Part shown: positions 32,500-42,081 of the stretch, in pieces
Layout: each line of letters opens with the position of its first letter
How positions within the stretch are numbered: position 1 is the first letter of the stretch
DNA from: an uncultured Sphingomonas sp.
GTDB lineage: Bacteria > Pseudomonadota > Alphaproteobacteria > Sphingomonadales > Sphingomonadaceae
DNA length: 64,000 nucleotides
Reading direction: 5' to 3'
Assembly (NCBI RefSeq): GCF_936927845.1
Contig: NZ_CAKZHV010000004.1
Span: 32,368 to 96,367, forward strand
The notes under the pieces: model-generated
Seen by the model: only the letters and a program-made list of their open reading frames with translations
Databases searched by the model: none
Told to the model about the DNA's origin: nothing
Program-made: the position numbers and the translations under genes

Positions 32500-33523
32500 C
32501 GAGCCTCGCGTCACGTGCCGGGTGCGCGAGGTCGCCAGCGCCGCGACGCTCGATCTCGACTCGCTGATCGCCGCGAACGAGCCCGTCATCATGCGCGGCT
32601 TCGCCGCAGACTGGCCTTTGGTGCGCGCCGGCTTGAGCGGTCCTGCTGACGCCGCCGATTACCTGCGCCGCTTCGATACGGGGCAGTTCGTCACCGGTTA
32701 CATCGGTGCGCCCGAGATCCGCGGTCGCTTCCACTACGACCCGACGGCGACCGCGATGAACTTCGCTGCCGATCGGATGTCGCTTCCCGACTTCCTCGAC
32801 CGCGTCCTCGCTTGTCCGACAGAAAACGCGCCGGCGCTCTACCTCGGCTCAACCGACCTCGACACCTACCTCCCCGGCTTTCGTGCCGAGAACGAACTGC
32901 GCCCCGCGAGTGACACGTTCGCGCAGCACCCGCCGCTTGCCAGCATCTGGATCGGCAATCGCACGATCGCCTCGGCGCATTACGACCAGTCGAACAATGC
33001 CGCGGTCTGCGCCGTCGGGCGGCGGCGCTTCACCTTGTTCCCACCCGAGCAGGTCGCCAACCTCTACCCCGGCCCGCTCGCACCGACGCCCGGCGGGCAG
33101 GTCGTCAGCATGGTCGATTTCGCCGCACCCGATCTCGCCCGCTATCCCCGTTTTGCCGACGCGCTCGCCGCCGGACAAGTGGCCGAACTGGAGCCCGGCG
33201 ACGTGCTCGTCTACCCGGCCTTGTGGTGGCACCATGTCGAGGCGCTCGACGCGTTCAACGTGCTGGTGAACTATTGGTGGAATGCGGCGCCCGCGTTCAT
33301 GGACACACCAATGGACACGATGCTCCACGCTTTTCTGTCGCTGCGCGATCGCCCCGCGCCGGAGAAGGCGGCGTGGCGGGCGATGTTCGACCATTATGTC
33401 TTCGGTGACGCGGATGCGGTCGCGGCGCATCTGCCCGCTGGCGCGCGCGGGCCACTCGCACCGATGAGCGACGGCATGGCGCGACAGTTGCGCGCTTATC
33501 TGCTCGGACGGCTGAACCGATGA
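32492..33523 (+). CDS. Cupin-8 (JmjC-like) domain protein
   Basis: A 343-residue protein from GTG 32492. It has a cupin fold with putative iron ligands His163 and Asp165 in SAHYDQSNN and His248 in ALWWHHVEA, the HxD...H set of 2-oxoglutarate oxygenases such as FIH. The middle holds RRFTLFPPEQVANLYPGPLA. It may hydroxylate a protein or a taken-up compound; no substrate is known. It sits between sapC and the halogenase and overlaps both. Confidence 0.88.
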   Translation: MADEPRVTCRVREVASAATLDLDSLIAANEPVIMRGFAADWPLVRAGLSGPADAADYLRRFDTGQFVTGYIGAPEIRGRFHYDPTATAMNFAADRMSLPDFLDRVLACPTENAPALYLGSTDLDTYLPGFRAENELRPASDTFAQHPPLASIWIGNRTIASAHYDQSNNAAVCAVGRRRFTLFPPEQVANLYPGPLAPTPGGQVVSMVDFAAPDLARYPRFADALAAGQVAELEPGDVLVYPALWWHHVEALDAFNVLVNYWWNAAPAFMDTPMDTMLHAFLSLRDRPAPEKAAWRAMFDHYVFGDADAVAAHLPAGARGPLAPMSDGMARQLRAYLLGRLNR

Positions 33524-35010
33524 CCGACACCGCCATGCCACCACCCACCCGCGTCGTGATCGCCGGCGGCGGCACCGCCGGCTGGATTGCGGCCGCCGCA
33601 CTCACCCGTCAGCTCGGCCGCCTGATCGAGGTGACCTTGGTCGAATCGGACGAGATCGGCACCGTCGGTGTCGGCGAGTCGACGATTCCGACCGCGCGCA
33701 GCTTCCACGCCTTCATCGGCGTCGACGAGGCCGCGTTCATGCGAGCGACGCAGGCGACGTTCAAGCTAGGCATCTCGTTCGAGAATTGGCGCACCGTCGG
33801 CGATCGATATTTCCACCCCTTCGGCCAGGTCGGTCGCTCGGTCGCGATCGCCGATTTCCAGCATTTCTGGTTGCAGGCACGCGCGCACGGTGTCGCGGGC
33901 AGCTACGGCGATTACTCGCTCGAACAACAGGCTGCCGCCGCCGGGCGGTTCGGGCACGACGCGCAAGGGTCGCTCGCCTACGCCTACCATCTCGATGCCA
34001 CCGCCTACGCGCGCTTCCTGCGCGGCGTCGCCGAGGGCGCGGGTGCGCGCCGGGTCGAGGGGCGGATCGAGCGGGTGGAGCGCGCCGCAGACGGCGACAT
34101 CGCCGCACTCGTGCTCGCCTCGGGTGGGCGCATTGAGGGCGACCTGTTTATCGACTGCACCGGTTTCCGCGCGTTGCTGATCGAGGGCGCGCTGCAGACC
34201 GGCTACGATGACTGGAGCGGGTGGCTCGCAACCGATCGCGCGCTGGCGGTGCAGACCGAAACCGTGCGCGCGCCCGTTCCCTACACCCGCGCGATCGCGC
34301 ACGGTGCGGGCTGGCGCTGGCAGATCCCGTTGCAATCGCGCGTCGGCAATGGCCTCGTCTACTCGAGCCGCTACATGAGCGACGACGAGGCGCGCGCGAC
34401 GCTGCTCGCCGGGCTGGACGGCGAGCCGTTGTTCGAGCCACGACCGTTGCGGTTCACCGCGGGGATGCGGCGGCGGAGCTGGAACCGCAATTGCGTCGCG
34501 CTCGGGCTCGCCGGCGGGTTCATCGAGCCGCTCGAATCGACCAGCATCCACCTGATCATGAACGCCGCGATCCGGCTGATCCAGTTGTTCCCGTTCCGCG
34601 GCGACGACGCGGGCGCGCTCGCCGCACGCTTCAACGCGCAATCACGCCACGAGTGGGAGCACGTGCGCGACTTCATCATCCTGCACTACAAGGTGACCGA
34701 ACGCGACGACACGCCGTTCTGGCGCGAGCGGCGCACCATGGCGATCCCCGACACGCTGGCCGAGCGGATCGCGCTGTTCGCCGAGAGCGCGGGCGCGTGG
34801 CAGGGGCAGGACGACCTGTTCCGGATCGACTCCTGGGCGGCGGTGATGCTCGGACAGGGCCTGACCCCGCGCGCGCACCATCGTGTCGCCAGCCTGATCG
34901 ACGCACCGGCGCTGCGTGCCTCGCTCACCGACCTGACCCGCTCGATTGCCGCAACCGTGCAGACGCTGCCGTCGCATCAGCACTTCCTCCAGCAATACTG
35001 CCCTGCCTGA
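33520..35010 (+). CDS. Tryptophan halogenase-family flavoprotein
   Basis: A 496-residue FAD enzyme. The nucleotide-binding GGGTAGW lies at 16-22, the ESDEIGTVGVGEST motif follows, the catalytic-type Lys82 is in TFKLGISF, the family WxWxIP motif is at about 265 (GWRWQIP), and the Glu region is in FIEPLESTSIHL. All core halogenase residues seem present. Members linked to TonB receptors in this lineage are of unknown substrate and often not tied to tryptophan. The ATG overlaps the cupin stop. Confidence 0.9.
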   Translation: MTDTAMPPPTRVVIAGGGTAGWIAAAALTRQLGRLIEVTLVESDEIGTVGVGESTIPTARSFHAFIGVDEAAFMRATQATFKLGISFENWRTVGDRYFHPFGQVGRSVAIADFQHFWLQARAHGVAGSYGDYSLEQQAAAAGRFGHDAQGSLAYAYHLDATAYARFLRGVAEGAGARRVEGRIERVERAADGDIAALVLASGGRIEGDLFIDCTGFRALLIEGALQTGYDDWSGWLATDRALAVQTETVRAPVPYTRAIAHGAGWRWQIPLQSRVGNGLVYSSRYMSDDEARATLLAGLDGEPLFEPRPLRFTAGMRRRSWNRNCVALGLAGGFIEPLESTSIHLIMNAAIRLIQLFPFRGDDAGALAARFNAQSRHEWEHVRDFIILHYKVTERDDTPFWRERRTMAIPDTLAERIALFAESAGAWQGQDDLFRIDSWAAVMLGQGLTPRAHHRVASLIDAPALRASLTDLTRSIAATVQTLPSHQHFLQQYCPA

Positions 35011-35132
35011 GCGCAACGCATCGTTACACGAGAGGAACGTCCCCGACACATGGGCGTTCAGGCACCAACAAAGATCAAGTCGATTTCTGCTCACCGCGGG
35101 TCGGCTTGTTGGCGCACGATCAGGGGGCTTGC

Positions 35133-36452
35133 TTGAGCGGGGACGATCACGACGCGGCCAATGGCGGCGCGACGAACGAGGGCAAGGACCCGCCGCGGCG
35201 CAGTGGCGCCGACCGTGACGCACCAGCAAGCGACTTTGCCCGCGACCACAAGAACAACGAGGGTCACGACAACGCCAACAGCGACGACGATCGCGACGGC
35301 GGTGAGGAGAGGGGCGAACACGACAAAAAGAAGGACGACGAAAAGAAAAGCGACAGCGACAGCGACAGCGACGATGATGACGGCGACGGGTCTGACGACG
35401 AAGACGATGACGGTAAACCGCCGCTCTACAAACGCCCGATCTTCTGGATCGTCGTCGCGATTGTTGCTGCCGTCCTGATCATCGGCGGCGTGCTCTACTG
35501 GCTGCACGCGCGCCGGTTCGAGTCTACCGACGATGCCTTTATCGACGCGCACATCGTTCGCATCGCCGCGCAGGAAAGCGGGCAACTCACGCTGGTAGCG
35601 CCGCTCGACAATCGCCATGTCCGGGCCGGGCAACTGCTGGCGGTGATCGAGCCGGGAACGGCACAAGCCTCGCGTGCGGAGGCGGTCGCGGGGATCGCCG
35701 AGGCGGACGCGCAAATCCGCCAGGCCGAGGCGGGCGTGCTTGCCGCGCTCGCGAGCGTGCGACAGGCGCGCGCGCAGGCGGCGGTGCCGCTCGCCGAGGC
35801 GCGCCGCGCGGCGGATGATTATCAGCGCTACGTCGACCTGCGCCGGCTCGATCCGCTCGCCACGGCGCCGACGCAGATCGACCAGGCACGCGCGCAGGCG
35901 CAGAGCGCGCTCGCGCAGGTCGGCGCCGCGCGCCAGCAGATCGGCTCGGCGCAGGCCGACGTGCTGACCGCACGCAAGCGGGTCGAGGCGGCACGCGCGC
36001 AGCGCCGCGTCGCCGAAGCGCGCGTCGCGCAGAGCGACGTTTCCGTCCGCCACCTCGTTATCCGCGCCCCGATCAGCGGGCAGGTCGTCAATCGCGCGGT
36101 TAACCTCGGCAGCTATGTCGCGCCGGGGCAGCAATTGATGGCGATCGTCCCCGACGATCTCTGGGTCACCGCCAACTTCAAGGAAACCCAACTCACCTTA
36201 ATGCGTGCAGGATTACCAGTGCGGATCGAGATCGACGCTTTTCCCGGTCGCGATTTCGCGGGCCACGTCGAATCGATCCAGCGCGGCGCGGGTCAGGCGT
36301 TCGCGCTTCTCCCGCCGCAGAACGCGACGGGCAATTACGTCAAAGTGGTACAGCGCGTGCCGGTGCGCATCCGCTTCAACAACAACGACTGGCAGCATTA
36401 CGCGATCGGGCCCGGCATGTCGGTGGTGCCGCGCGTCACCGTGCGCCCGTGA
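35133..36452 (+). CDS. EmrA/HlyD-type membrane fusion protein with acidic N-terminus
   Basis: A 439-residue adaptor from a TTG start at 35133, six bases after AGGGGG. Residues 1-95 are cytoplasmic and very acidic, with a run of Asp and Ser encoded by four AGCGAC repeats (35349-35372). One membrane segment lies at about 103-124. The periplasmic part has the lipoyl/hairpin layout (ESTDDAFIDAHIVRIAAQES, then coiled coil, then IRAPISGQVVNRAVNLGSYV). It should link the DHA2 pump to the outer-membrane lipoprotein encoded downstream. The acidic extension is not part of the usual EmrA. Confidence 0.86.
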   Translation: MSGDDHDAANGGATNEGKDPPRRSGADRDAPASDFARDHKNNEGHDNANSDDDRDGGEERGEHDKKKDDEKKSDSDSDSDDDDGDGSDDEDDDGKPPLYKRPIFWIVVAIVAAVLIIGGVLYWLHARRFESTDDAFIDAHIVRIAAQESGQLTLVAPLDNRHVRAGQLLAVIEPGTAQASRAEAVAGIAEADAQIRQAEAGVLAALASVRQARAQAAVPLAEARRAADDYQRYVDLRRLDPLATAPTQIDQARAQAQSALAQVGAARQQIGSAQADVLTARKRVEAARAQRRVAEARVAQSDVSVRHLVIRAPISGQVVNRAVNLGSYVAPGQQLMAIVPDDLWVTANFKETQLTLMRAGLPVRIEIDAFPGRDFAGHVESIQRGAGQAFALLPPQNATGNYVKVVQRVPVRIRFNNNDWQHYAIGPGMSVVPRVTVRP

Positions 36453-36483
36453 TCGCACCTCGGCCAAGCGGCGCGGGCGCGGC

Positions 36484-38052
36484 ATGAGCGGGTGGAGCAA
36501 CGAACGCTCGGCGGCGGGCGATCGTAATCCGTGGCTGATCGTCGGCGTCATCAGCCTGGCGACCTTCATGGAGGTGCTCGACACCTCGATCGCGAACGTC
36601 AGCCTCGATCATATCGCCGGTGGGCTCGCCGCCAGCCGCGACGAGGCGACCTGGGTGCTGACGAGCTACCTCGTTTCCAACGCGATCGTGATCCCGATCT
36701 CGGGCTGGCTGTCCGACGTGATCGGGCGCAAGCGCTATTACATGATCTCGGTGGCGCTGTTCACGCTGTCGTCGCTGATGTGCGGCTTTGCCCCCAATCT
36801 CACCTTCCTCATCTTCGCACGCATCCTCCAGGGGATCGGCGGCGGCGGCCTCGCGCCGTCCGAGCAGAGCTTCCTCGCCGACAGCTTCCCGCCCGAGAAG
36901 CGCGGCGCGGCGTTCGCGGCCTATGGCGTTGTCGTCGTCATCGGCCCCGTCCTCGGACCTACACTCGGCGGGATCATCACGGACAACATTTCGTGGCACT
37001 GGATCTTCCTGATCAACGTGCCGATCGGCATCATGTCACTACTGCTGGTCAACACCTTGGTGATCGAACCCGAGATCTTGGAAAAGGAACGCCGCCAGCG
37101 GCTGAAACGCGGGCTGCGCGTCGATTACATCGGGTTCGCGCTCGTCGTGCTGGGGCTCGGCGGGCTCGAGCTGATCCTCGATCGCGGCGAGCGCGAGGCC
37201 TGGCTGGAGAGCACCTTCATCCTCGGGCTTGCGGTGACGGTGGTCGTCTCGCTCGGCTTCCTCGTGTGGTGGGAGCTCGCGCGCAAGGACCCGATCGTCA
37301 ATCTGAAGCTCCTCGCCAACCGCAATTTTGCGATCACCCTGCTGTTCATGACGACGACGGGCGCGGTGCTGTTCGGCACGACCACGCTGATCCCGCAGAT
37401 GTTGCAGGAAGTGTTCAACTACGACGCCACCACCGCCGGGCTGGCACTGACGGTTGGCGGGATCGCGACGCTGGTGGCGATGCCCGTCGTCGGCACACTG
37501 ACCGGCAAGGTCGACACGCGTTTCCTGCTGATGCCCGCGCTGCTGCTCCAGGCCGCGTCGCTCTGGTACATGTCGGGCTGGAACAGCGAGCTGACATTCC
37601 ACCAGGCATCAACCGCCCGGTTGATCTCGGCGGTCGGGCTGCCGTTCCTGTTCGTGCCGATCAACACCGCCGCTTACGTCGGATTGAAGCCCAACCAGAC
37701 GAGCGACGCCTCCGCACTTCTGAACGTCGCGCGCAACCTGGGCGGTAGCATCGGCATCGGCGTCGCGCAGGCGTTGCTGATCGCGCGCGGGCAATATCAC
37801 CAGGATCGCATCGTCGAGGGGCTGAACCCGCTCAACCCGTCCTATGTCGAAGGCGTCAATCAATTGTCGCGCTCGATGCCGGGCACTGGGGAGAGCACGA
37901 CGACGCTGTCCGCACTGATGCAGCAGGTGCGCGAGCAAGCGCAGGTATTGTCGTACATCGACGTGTTCCACGGCTTCATGATCTTCGTGCTGCTGGTGAC
38001 CCCGCTTGCGATCTTCCTGCGGCAGGGTAAGGCGAAAGGAGCGGCGGCATGA
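36484..38052 (+). CDS. DHA2 family drug efflux transporter (EmrB-like)
   Basis: A 522-residue inner-membrane transporter with about fourteen hydrophobic segments. Motifs of the DHA2 group are seen: FMEVLDTSIANVSLDHIAGG in the first segment, WLSDVIGRKRYY as motif A and VIGPVLGPTLGGIITDNISW as motif C. It uses the proton gradient to export drugs or dyes through the neighbouring adaptor and outer-membrane channel. The gap to the adaptor gene is 31 bases; the stop overlaps the next start. Confidence 0.92.
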   Translation: MSGWSNERSAAGDRNPWLIVGVISLATFMEVLDTSIANVSLDHIAGGLAASRDEATWVLTSYLVSNAIVIPISGWLSDVIGRKRYYMISVALFTLSSLMCGFAPNLTFLIFARILQGIGGGGLAPSEQSFLADSFPPEKRGAAFAAYGVVVVIGPVLGPTLGGIITDNISWHWIFLINVPIGIMSLLLVNTLVIEPEILEKERRQRLKRGLRVDYIGFALVVLGLGGLELILDRGEREAWLESTFILGLAVTVVVSLGFLVWWELARKDPIVNLKLLANRNFAITLLFMTTTGAVLFGTTTLIPQMLQEVFNYDATTAGLALTVGGIATLVAMPVVGTLTGKVDTRFLLMPALLLQAASLWYMSGWNSELTFHQASTARLISAVGLPFLFVPINTAAYVGLKPNQTSDASALLNVARNLGGSIGIGVAQALLIARGQYHQDRIVEGLNPLNPSYVEGVNQLSRSMPGTGESTTTLSALMQQVREQAQVLSYIDVFHGFMIFVLLVTPLAIFLRQGKAKGAAA

Positions 38053-39623
38053 CGCGCACATGGGCAATCGCGGCGCTGACCGCGCTGGCGGGGTGCACCG
38101 TCGGGCCGAACTATCGCCCGCCCGAGGCGAGTGCACCGCCACGCTTCGGCGAGGCGGTGACCGACACCCAGCCGGCACCCCAGCTCAATGGCTGGTGGCA
38201 CCAGTACCGCGATCCCGAGCTAGACCGGCTTGTCGCGACCGCGCTCGAGCAGAGCCCCGATATCTCGATCGCGGTGGCGCGCATCCAGCAGGCGCGCGCG
38301 CAGGAACGCATCGCGCGCGCAGCCTATCTGCCACAGGTCAACGCAACCGCGGGCACGACGTACCAGCGCTTCAGCAAGAACGCGGGGCTCGCCTCGCTCG
38401 CCAGCCTGTTCGGCGGCGGCGCCGGTGGAGGTGGCGCAGGCGGCGGCACGGGTACCGGCGGCTCGGGGGGCAGTGGTGGATCGGGCGGCAGCTCGGGTGG
38501 CGGCATCACCTCGCCCGGCAGCTCGATCCAGACCTATTCCGCCGGGTTCGACGCGAGCTGGGAGCTCGACCTGTTCGGCGGCGTGACGCGCCAGGTAGAG
38601 GGATCGCGCGCGCGCACCGAAGCAGCGGTGTGGAACGCGCGCGACGCACAGCTCTCGCTCGTTGCCGAAACCGCCGACGCGTACCTGCAACTGCGCAGCC
38701 TACAGGAGCGTGAGGCGATCGCGCGCGGCGAAGTCGCGCGGCAGGAAGGCAATCTGAAGATCGCCGCCGACACCAGCCGCGCCGGGTTGATCGCCGAAGG
38801 CGACTTCATCCGCCAGCGCGCCGAACTCGCCAGCGCGCAGGCCGCGATTGGGCCGATCGTCGCCGAAGGCAAGGCGCAGATGCATGCGCTCGCGGTGCTG
38901 ACCGGGCAAACCCCCGACGCGCTGATCGTCGAATTGTCGCGCCCGCGCCCCGCGCTTGCGGTGCCCGCGTCCGTCCCGCCGGGGCTGCCGAGCGAACTGC
39001 TGCGCCGCCGCCCGGACGTACGCGCGGCGGAGCGCAATCTGGCGGCGGCGACCGCCGACATCGGTGTCGCGGTCGCCGATCTCTATCCGCGCTTCAGCCT
39101 GACCGGCATGGCGCAATTGATCTCCACCGCCTTGTCCAACCTGTTCACCGGCGACAGCCTGCAATTGATGGGGGCGGCGAACGCCACCTTCCCCGTGCTC
39201 GATTTCGGGCGTCGCAAGGGACAGGTCGCGATCCGCCGTGCCGCGGCGGACGAGGCCTATGCGCAATATCGCCGCACCGTGCTGATGGCGCTGCGCGACG
39301 TCGAGGACGCGTTGATCCGCATCCGCACCGAACAGGACCGGCGCAGCGTACTCGCTGCCGGGCTCACCGACGCGCGCCGCGCGGTCGGCTCGGTCGAGGC
39401 GCGCTGGCGCACCGGACTGACCGACTTCGGCGACGTGCTCGCTGCGCGCCAATCGGTGCTGTCGGCCGAGGATCAGGTGGCGGAGAGCAACGGCAACCTG
39501 CGCCGCGACCTGTTGTCGCTCTACAAGGGGCTCGGCGGCGGCTGGGAAGACCTTCCGCTCGCCGTGCCTGCGCCGGGCGAGGCCGCGCCGGCGTACACGC
39601 AGGCGAAAACGGACAGCAAGTAG
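38049..39623 (+). CDS. NodT-type outer-membrane efflux lipoprotein with Gly/Ser insert
   Basis: A 524-residue TolC-like channel with the lipobox LTALAGCTVGPNY. The two OEP repeats are visible (WELDLFGGVTRQVEGSRART and FPVLDFGRRKGQVAIRRAAA), as is RRRPDVRAAERNLAAATADI. An insert of about 40 residues, mainly Gly and Ser, lies between the two helices of the first repeat at about residues 120-160 (38409-38522). It overlaps the transporter gene by ATGA and completes an EmrAB-type tripartite pump. Confidence 0.9.
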   Translation: MTRTWAIAALTALAGCTVGPNYRPPEASAPPRFGEAVTDTQPAPQLNGWWHQYRDPELDRLVATALEQSPDISIAVARIQQARAQERIARAAYLPQVNATAGTTYQRFSKNAGLASLASLFGGGAGGGGAGGGTGTGGSGGSGGSGGSSGGGITSPGSSIQTYSAGFDASWELDLFGGVTRQVEGSRARTEAAVWNARDAQLSLVAETADAYLQLRSLQEREAIARGEVARQEGNLKIAADTSRAGLIAEGDFIRQRAELASAQAAIGPIVAEGKAQMHALAVLTGQTPDALIVELSRPRPALAVPASVPPGLPSELLRRRPDVRAAERNLAAATADIGVAVADLYPRFSLTGMAQLISTALSNLFTGDSLQLMGAANATFPVLDFGRRKGQVAIRRAAADEAYAQYRRTVLMALRDVEDALIRIRTEQDRRSVLAAGLTDARRAVGSVEARWRTGLTDFGDVLAARQSVLSAEDQVAESNGNLRRDLLSLYKGLGGGWEDLPLAVPAPGEAAPAYTQAKTDSK

Positions 39624-39719
39624 GTCGACTGGTTATGTTCCGCCCGGTGGCGGGTAGCTGACCACCGATGGTTAATGCTATCGGCGCCGGACGCGCAGCG
39701 CATACTAGGTCAGAAGGAG

Positions 39720-40208
39720 TCAGCGAGGGCTGTTACCCTGCTGCCGTATTCCCGTCGCATCGTAGCTGGTCTGCGACGACGAGCCTGTATTGCTGCTACG
39801 CTGAGACAGCGTCGAACCCGTGCTGCCGCTCCCCTCGCCGCTTTGCATAGCCGTGCCGCTTCGCATAGAAGCGCTGCTGGTCATACCGCCGTTCATCGAA
39901 TCTGATGAACGGCTACCGTTCGCACCCGACTGTTGGCTGCTCGCCGCTGCGCCGCCGTTGCTGGTGAGCGTCATTGCATTGGTAGGTGTGCTTGTTCCCG
40001 CTGACGCACTGGACGACGCCGTTGCGGCACTACCCGAATTGCCCATCGCGCGGCGCATCGCCGAGTTCATCGGCGGTTGCGACACGCGCCCGCTCGGTGC
40101 CGAGGCGCCGCCACCTGCGGACCCCGACGAGGCCGTGCCTCCCGTTGCGCCTGCCCCAGCGCCCGCGCCCGCTTGCAGCAGCAAGCCGATGACGAATGCC
40201 CCGATCAT
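39720..40208 (-). CDS. Low-complexity Ser/Gly/Ala-rich protein
   Basis: A 162-residue protein from the ATG at 40208, which follows AAGGA. The N-terminus MIGAFVIGLLLQAGAGAGA looks like a signal or membrane anchor. The rest is Ser, Gly, Ala, Thr and Asn with no fold recognised. It may be an exported disordered protein. The longer frame to 40256 is less likely. It points towards the efflux operon end. Function unknown. Confidence 0.55.
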   Translation of the reverse strand: MIGAFVIGLLLQAGAGAGAGATGGTASSGSAGGGASAPSGRVSQPPMNSAMRRAMGNSGSAATASSSASAGTSTPTNAMTLTSNGGAAASSQQSGANGSRSSDSMNGGMTSSASMRSGTAMQSGEGSGSTGSTLSQRSSNTGSSSQTSYDATGIRQQGNSPR

Positions 40209-40325
40209 ACCCGTTCCTTCGCTGTCGATCCCGTCATGATCGCGACGGCTTCCCATTCATTTGCGCCTCAAAAGGCGCGCTGACCCCCGCTGGTTCCCGC
40301 ACCACGACGGCGCGACCGCACAGGA

Positions 40326-41285
40326 TCAGCTTCGCCGCAACAGCGCGCGCGACAGGCGGCGATCCTCCAGCGAGTAATAGAGCCAGATCGCGCCGCCATC
40401 GACCACCACCGACGCGGCAAAGGCGATGTCGGTCGCGCTGCGATCATCGACTGGCGGCGGGGTGACGAGCGGCTCGATCCCGCGCGCGACGACGCGAGTC
40501 AGGTCGGCGTCGAACGCGATCCAGCCGATCCGCCAGCGCGCGTCACGCGTTGCACCATTGTAGAACATGACGGGCGTCGCGGGATCGTCGACCAGCAGCG
40601 GTCCGGTCGAAAGATGCCAGTCGTCCCAGCTGTTGTCGCGCGGCATGAACGGCGTCGGCTGCTCGGTCCATGGGCCAGCCGCGCTTTGCCCGACCGCGAG
40701 CCCGATCCGCGACGCCTGATCGGCCGCATATTCGTAGAACAATCGCCACTGCCCGTCGGCGCTGCGACTGACGGTCGCTTCCTTGGTATTTCCTTCGGAC
40801 TTGGACGAGGCGAGCGCGACGCCGCTCTTCGTCAGCCGGTCGAGCGACGGGCCGGTCGCGTAGGACAATTCGCCGTGGGCGTGGTCGGCGAGCACGCCCG
40901 AATAATAGACGAGATAGCCGTCCTCCAGCCGCACCACCGTCGGGTCTTCGACGCCGCCCGCGTCGTGCGCGTCCGGGCCGGGCACGATTGATGGCTGGTC
41001 GAGCATGGTGAAATGCACGCCGTCATTGCTCCACCCGCTCCAGATCTGGCCGGTGTCGGTCATCACCTCGCCCGGCCGGCAGACCGCGCGCACCATCATG
41101 CCCCAGCGACCATCGGCCTCGCGCCAGACATACGGGCTCATCAGGTCGCGCCCCATCAGCGCAGGCGGACCCTCGATCGTCACCGCTTCGATTGCCTTGA
41201 CGTTGAAATCGAGTGCGATGTCGGCGGCGGCGACCGTGTCCTTGCGATGCGGGTCGGCGATCGATCCCTGGGCCGCGTCGCTCAT
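40326..41285 (-). CDS. Glycosidase of GH43/GH130-like five-bladed propeller type
   Basis: A 319-residue protein without a signal peptide. Repeated short blades with motifs such as SPYVWREADGRWGMMVRAVC, GGVEDPTVVRLEDGYLVYYS and WRLFYEYAADQ match the propeller of GH130 phosphorylases and GH43-like enzymes. The EDP sequence could hold an active-site acid. It likely acts in the cytoplasm on a small glycoside. It overlaps the SDR gene (ATGA), so the pair is an operon. Confidence 0.8.
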   Translation of the reverse strand: MSDAAQGSIADPHRKDTVAAADIALDFNVKAIEAVTIEGPPALMGRDLMSPYVWREADGRWGMMVRAVCRPGEVMTDTGQIWSGWSNDGVHFTMLDQPSIVPGPDAHDAGGVEDPTVVRLEDGYLVYYSGVLADHAHGELSYATGPSLDRLTKSGVALASSKSEGNTKEATVSRSADGQWRLFYEYAADQASRIGLAVGQSAAGPWTEQPTPFMPRDNSWDDWHLSTGPLLVDDPATPVMFYNGATRDARWRIGWIAFDADLTRVVARGIEPLVTPPPVDDRSATDIAFAASVVVDGGAIWLYYSLEDRRLSRALLRRS

Positions 41286-42046
41286 GCGCCCAGCGCCTGC
41301 ATCAACGACAGGCCGCCGTCGATCACGATTCGCGCGCCGGTGATGTAGCGTGCACGGTCGGAGGCGAGGAACACCGCCAGATCGGCGACCTCCGCGGGGT
41401 CACCTGCGCGTCCCATCGGGATATTCTGCTCCAGGCTGCGCCGATACGCCGGATCGCTCTGCGCGCGCGCGTTCATCGGGGTCAGGATCATGCCCGGCTC
41501 GATCGCATTGACGCGGATGCCGCGCGGCGCTTCCTCAATCGCGAGCGTTTCGACCAGGTTCGAGAGGCCGCCCTTCGCCGCGCAATAATCCGCACCGCCC
41601 GCGCGCACCGCATAAGCGTGGATCGAGGAGATATGGATGATCGACGCGTCCGCCTTCGTCTCGCCGCGGCCTTTCAGGAAGCGACGCGAGACGATGAACG
41701 CGCCCGTCAGGTCGGTGCCGAGCAGTCGTTGCCATTGCTCCAGCGTCATCGCGCGCACGGTCACGCCGCTCATGTTCAGCCCGGCTGAGTTGACCAGCAC
41801 CGCGGCCGGTCCCCACGCCTGCTCCACCGCGGCAAAGGCGGCCTCGACCGATTGCTCTTCGCCCACGTCCGCCTGCACCGACATGGCCTCGCCACCGCGC
41901 GCCTGAACCGCGGCCACGCTGCGCTGCGCTGCTTCGGCGTCGGAATAATAAATGACGCACACGCGGTCGCCCGCCGCACCGAACGCTTCCGCGCACGCGG
42001 CGCCGATACCCGATTCCGCACCCGTCACGACAACCGTCCGCGCCAT
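41282..42046 (-). CDS. SDR family oxidoreductase (glucose dehydrogenase-like)
   Basis: A 254-residue short-chain dehydrogenase from ATG 42046 (MARTVVVTG), preceded by GGAGGACGAA. TGAESGIG is the cofactor loop, VNSAGLNMSG the Asn region, IHISSIHA the catalytic Ser and YCAAKGG the Tyr-Lys pair. The C-terminus ITGARIVIDGGLSL is typical. It probably oxidises a sugar or polyol and feeds the glycosidase product or the reverse. First gene of the pair. Confidence 0.9.
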   Translation of the reverse strand: MARTVVVTGAESGIGAACAEAFGAAGDRVCVIYYSDAEAAQRSVAAVQARGGEAMSVQADVGEEQSVEAAFAAVEQAWGPAAVLVNSAGLNMSGVTVRAMTLEQWQRLLGTDLTGAFIVSRRFLKGRGETKADASIIHISSIHAYAVRAGGADYCAAKGGLSNLVETLAIEEAPRGIRVNAIEPGMILTPMNARAQSDPAYRRSLEQNIPMGRAGDPAEVADLAVFLASDRARYITGARIVIDGGLSLMQALGA

Positions 42047-42081
42047 TTCGTCCTCCGCTTCTCTGGAGGCACAACTCACGG

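Noticed and set aside
35035..35059. Hairpin GAACG-T-CCC / GGGCGTTC after the halogenase gene
   Set aside because: It has a bulge and no T run; it may end the operon but the support is thin.
40263..40278. Hairpin GCGCCT-CAAA-AGGCGC after the glycosidase gene as a terminator
   Set aside because: Only six-base arms and no T run; too weak to list as a feature.
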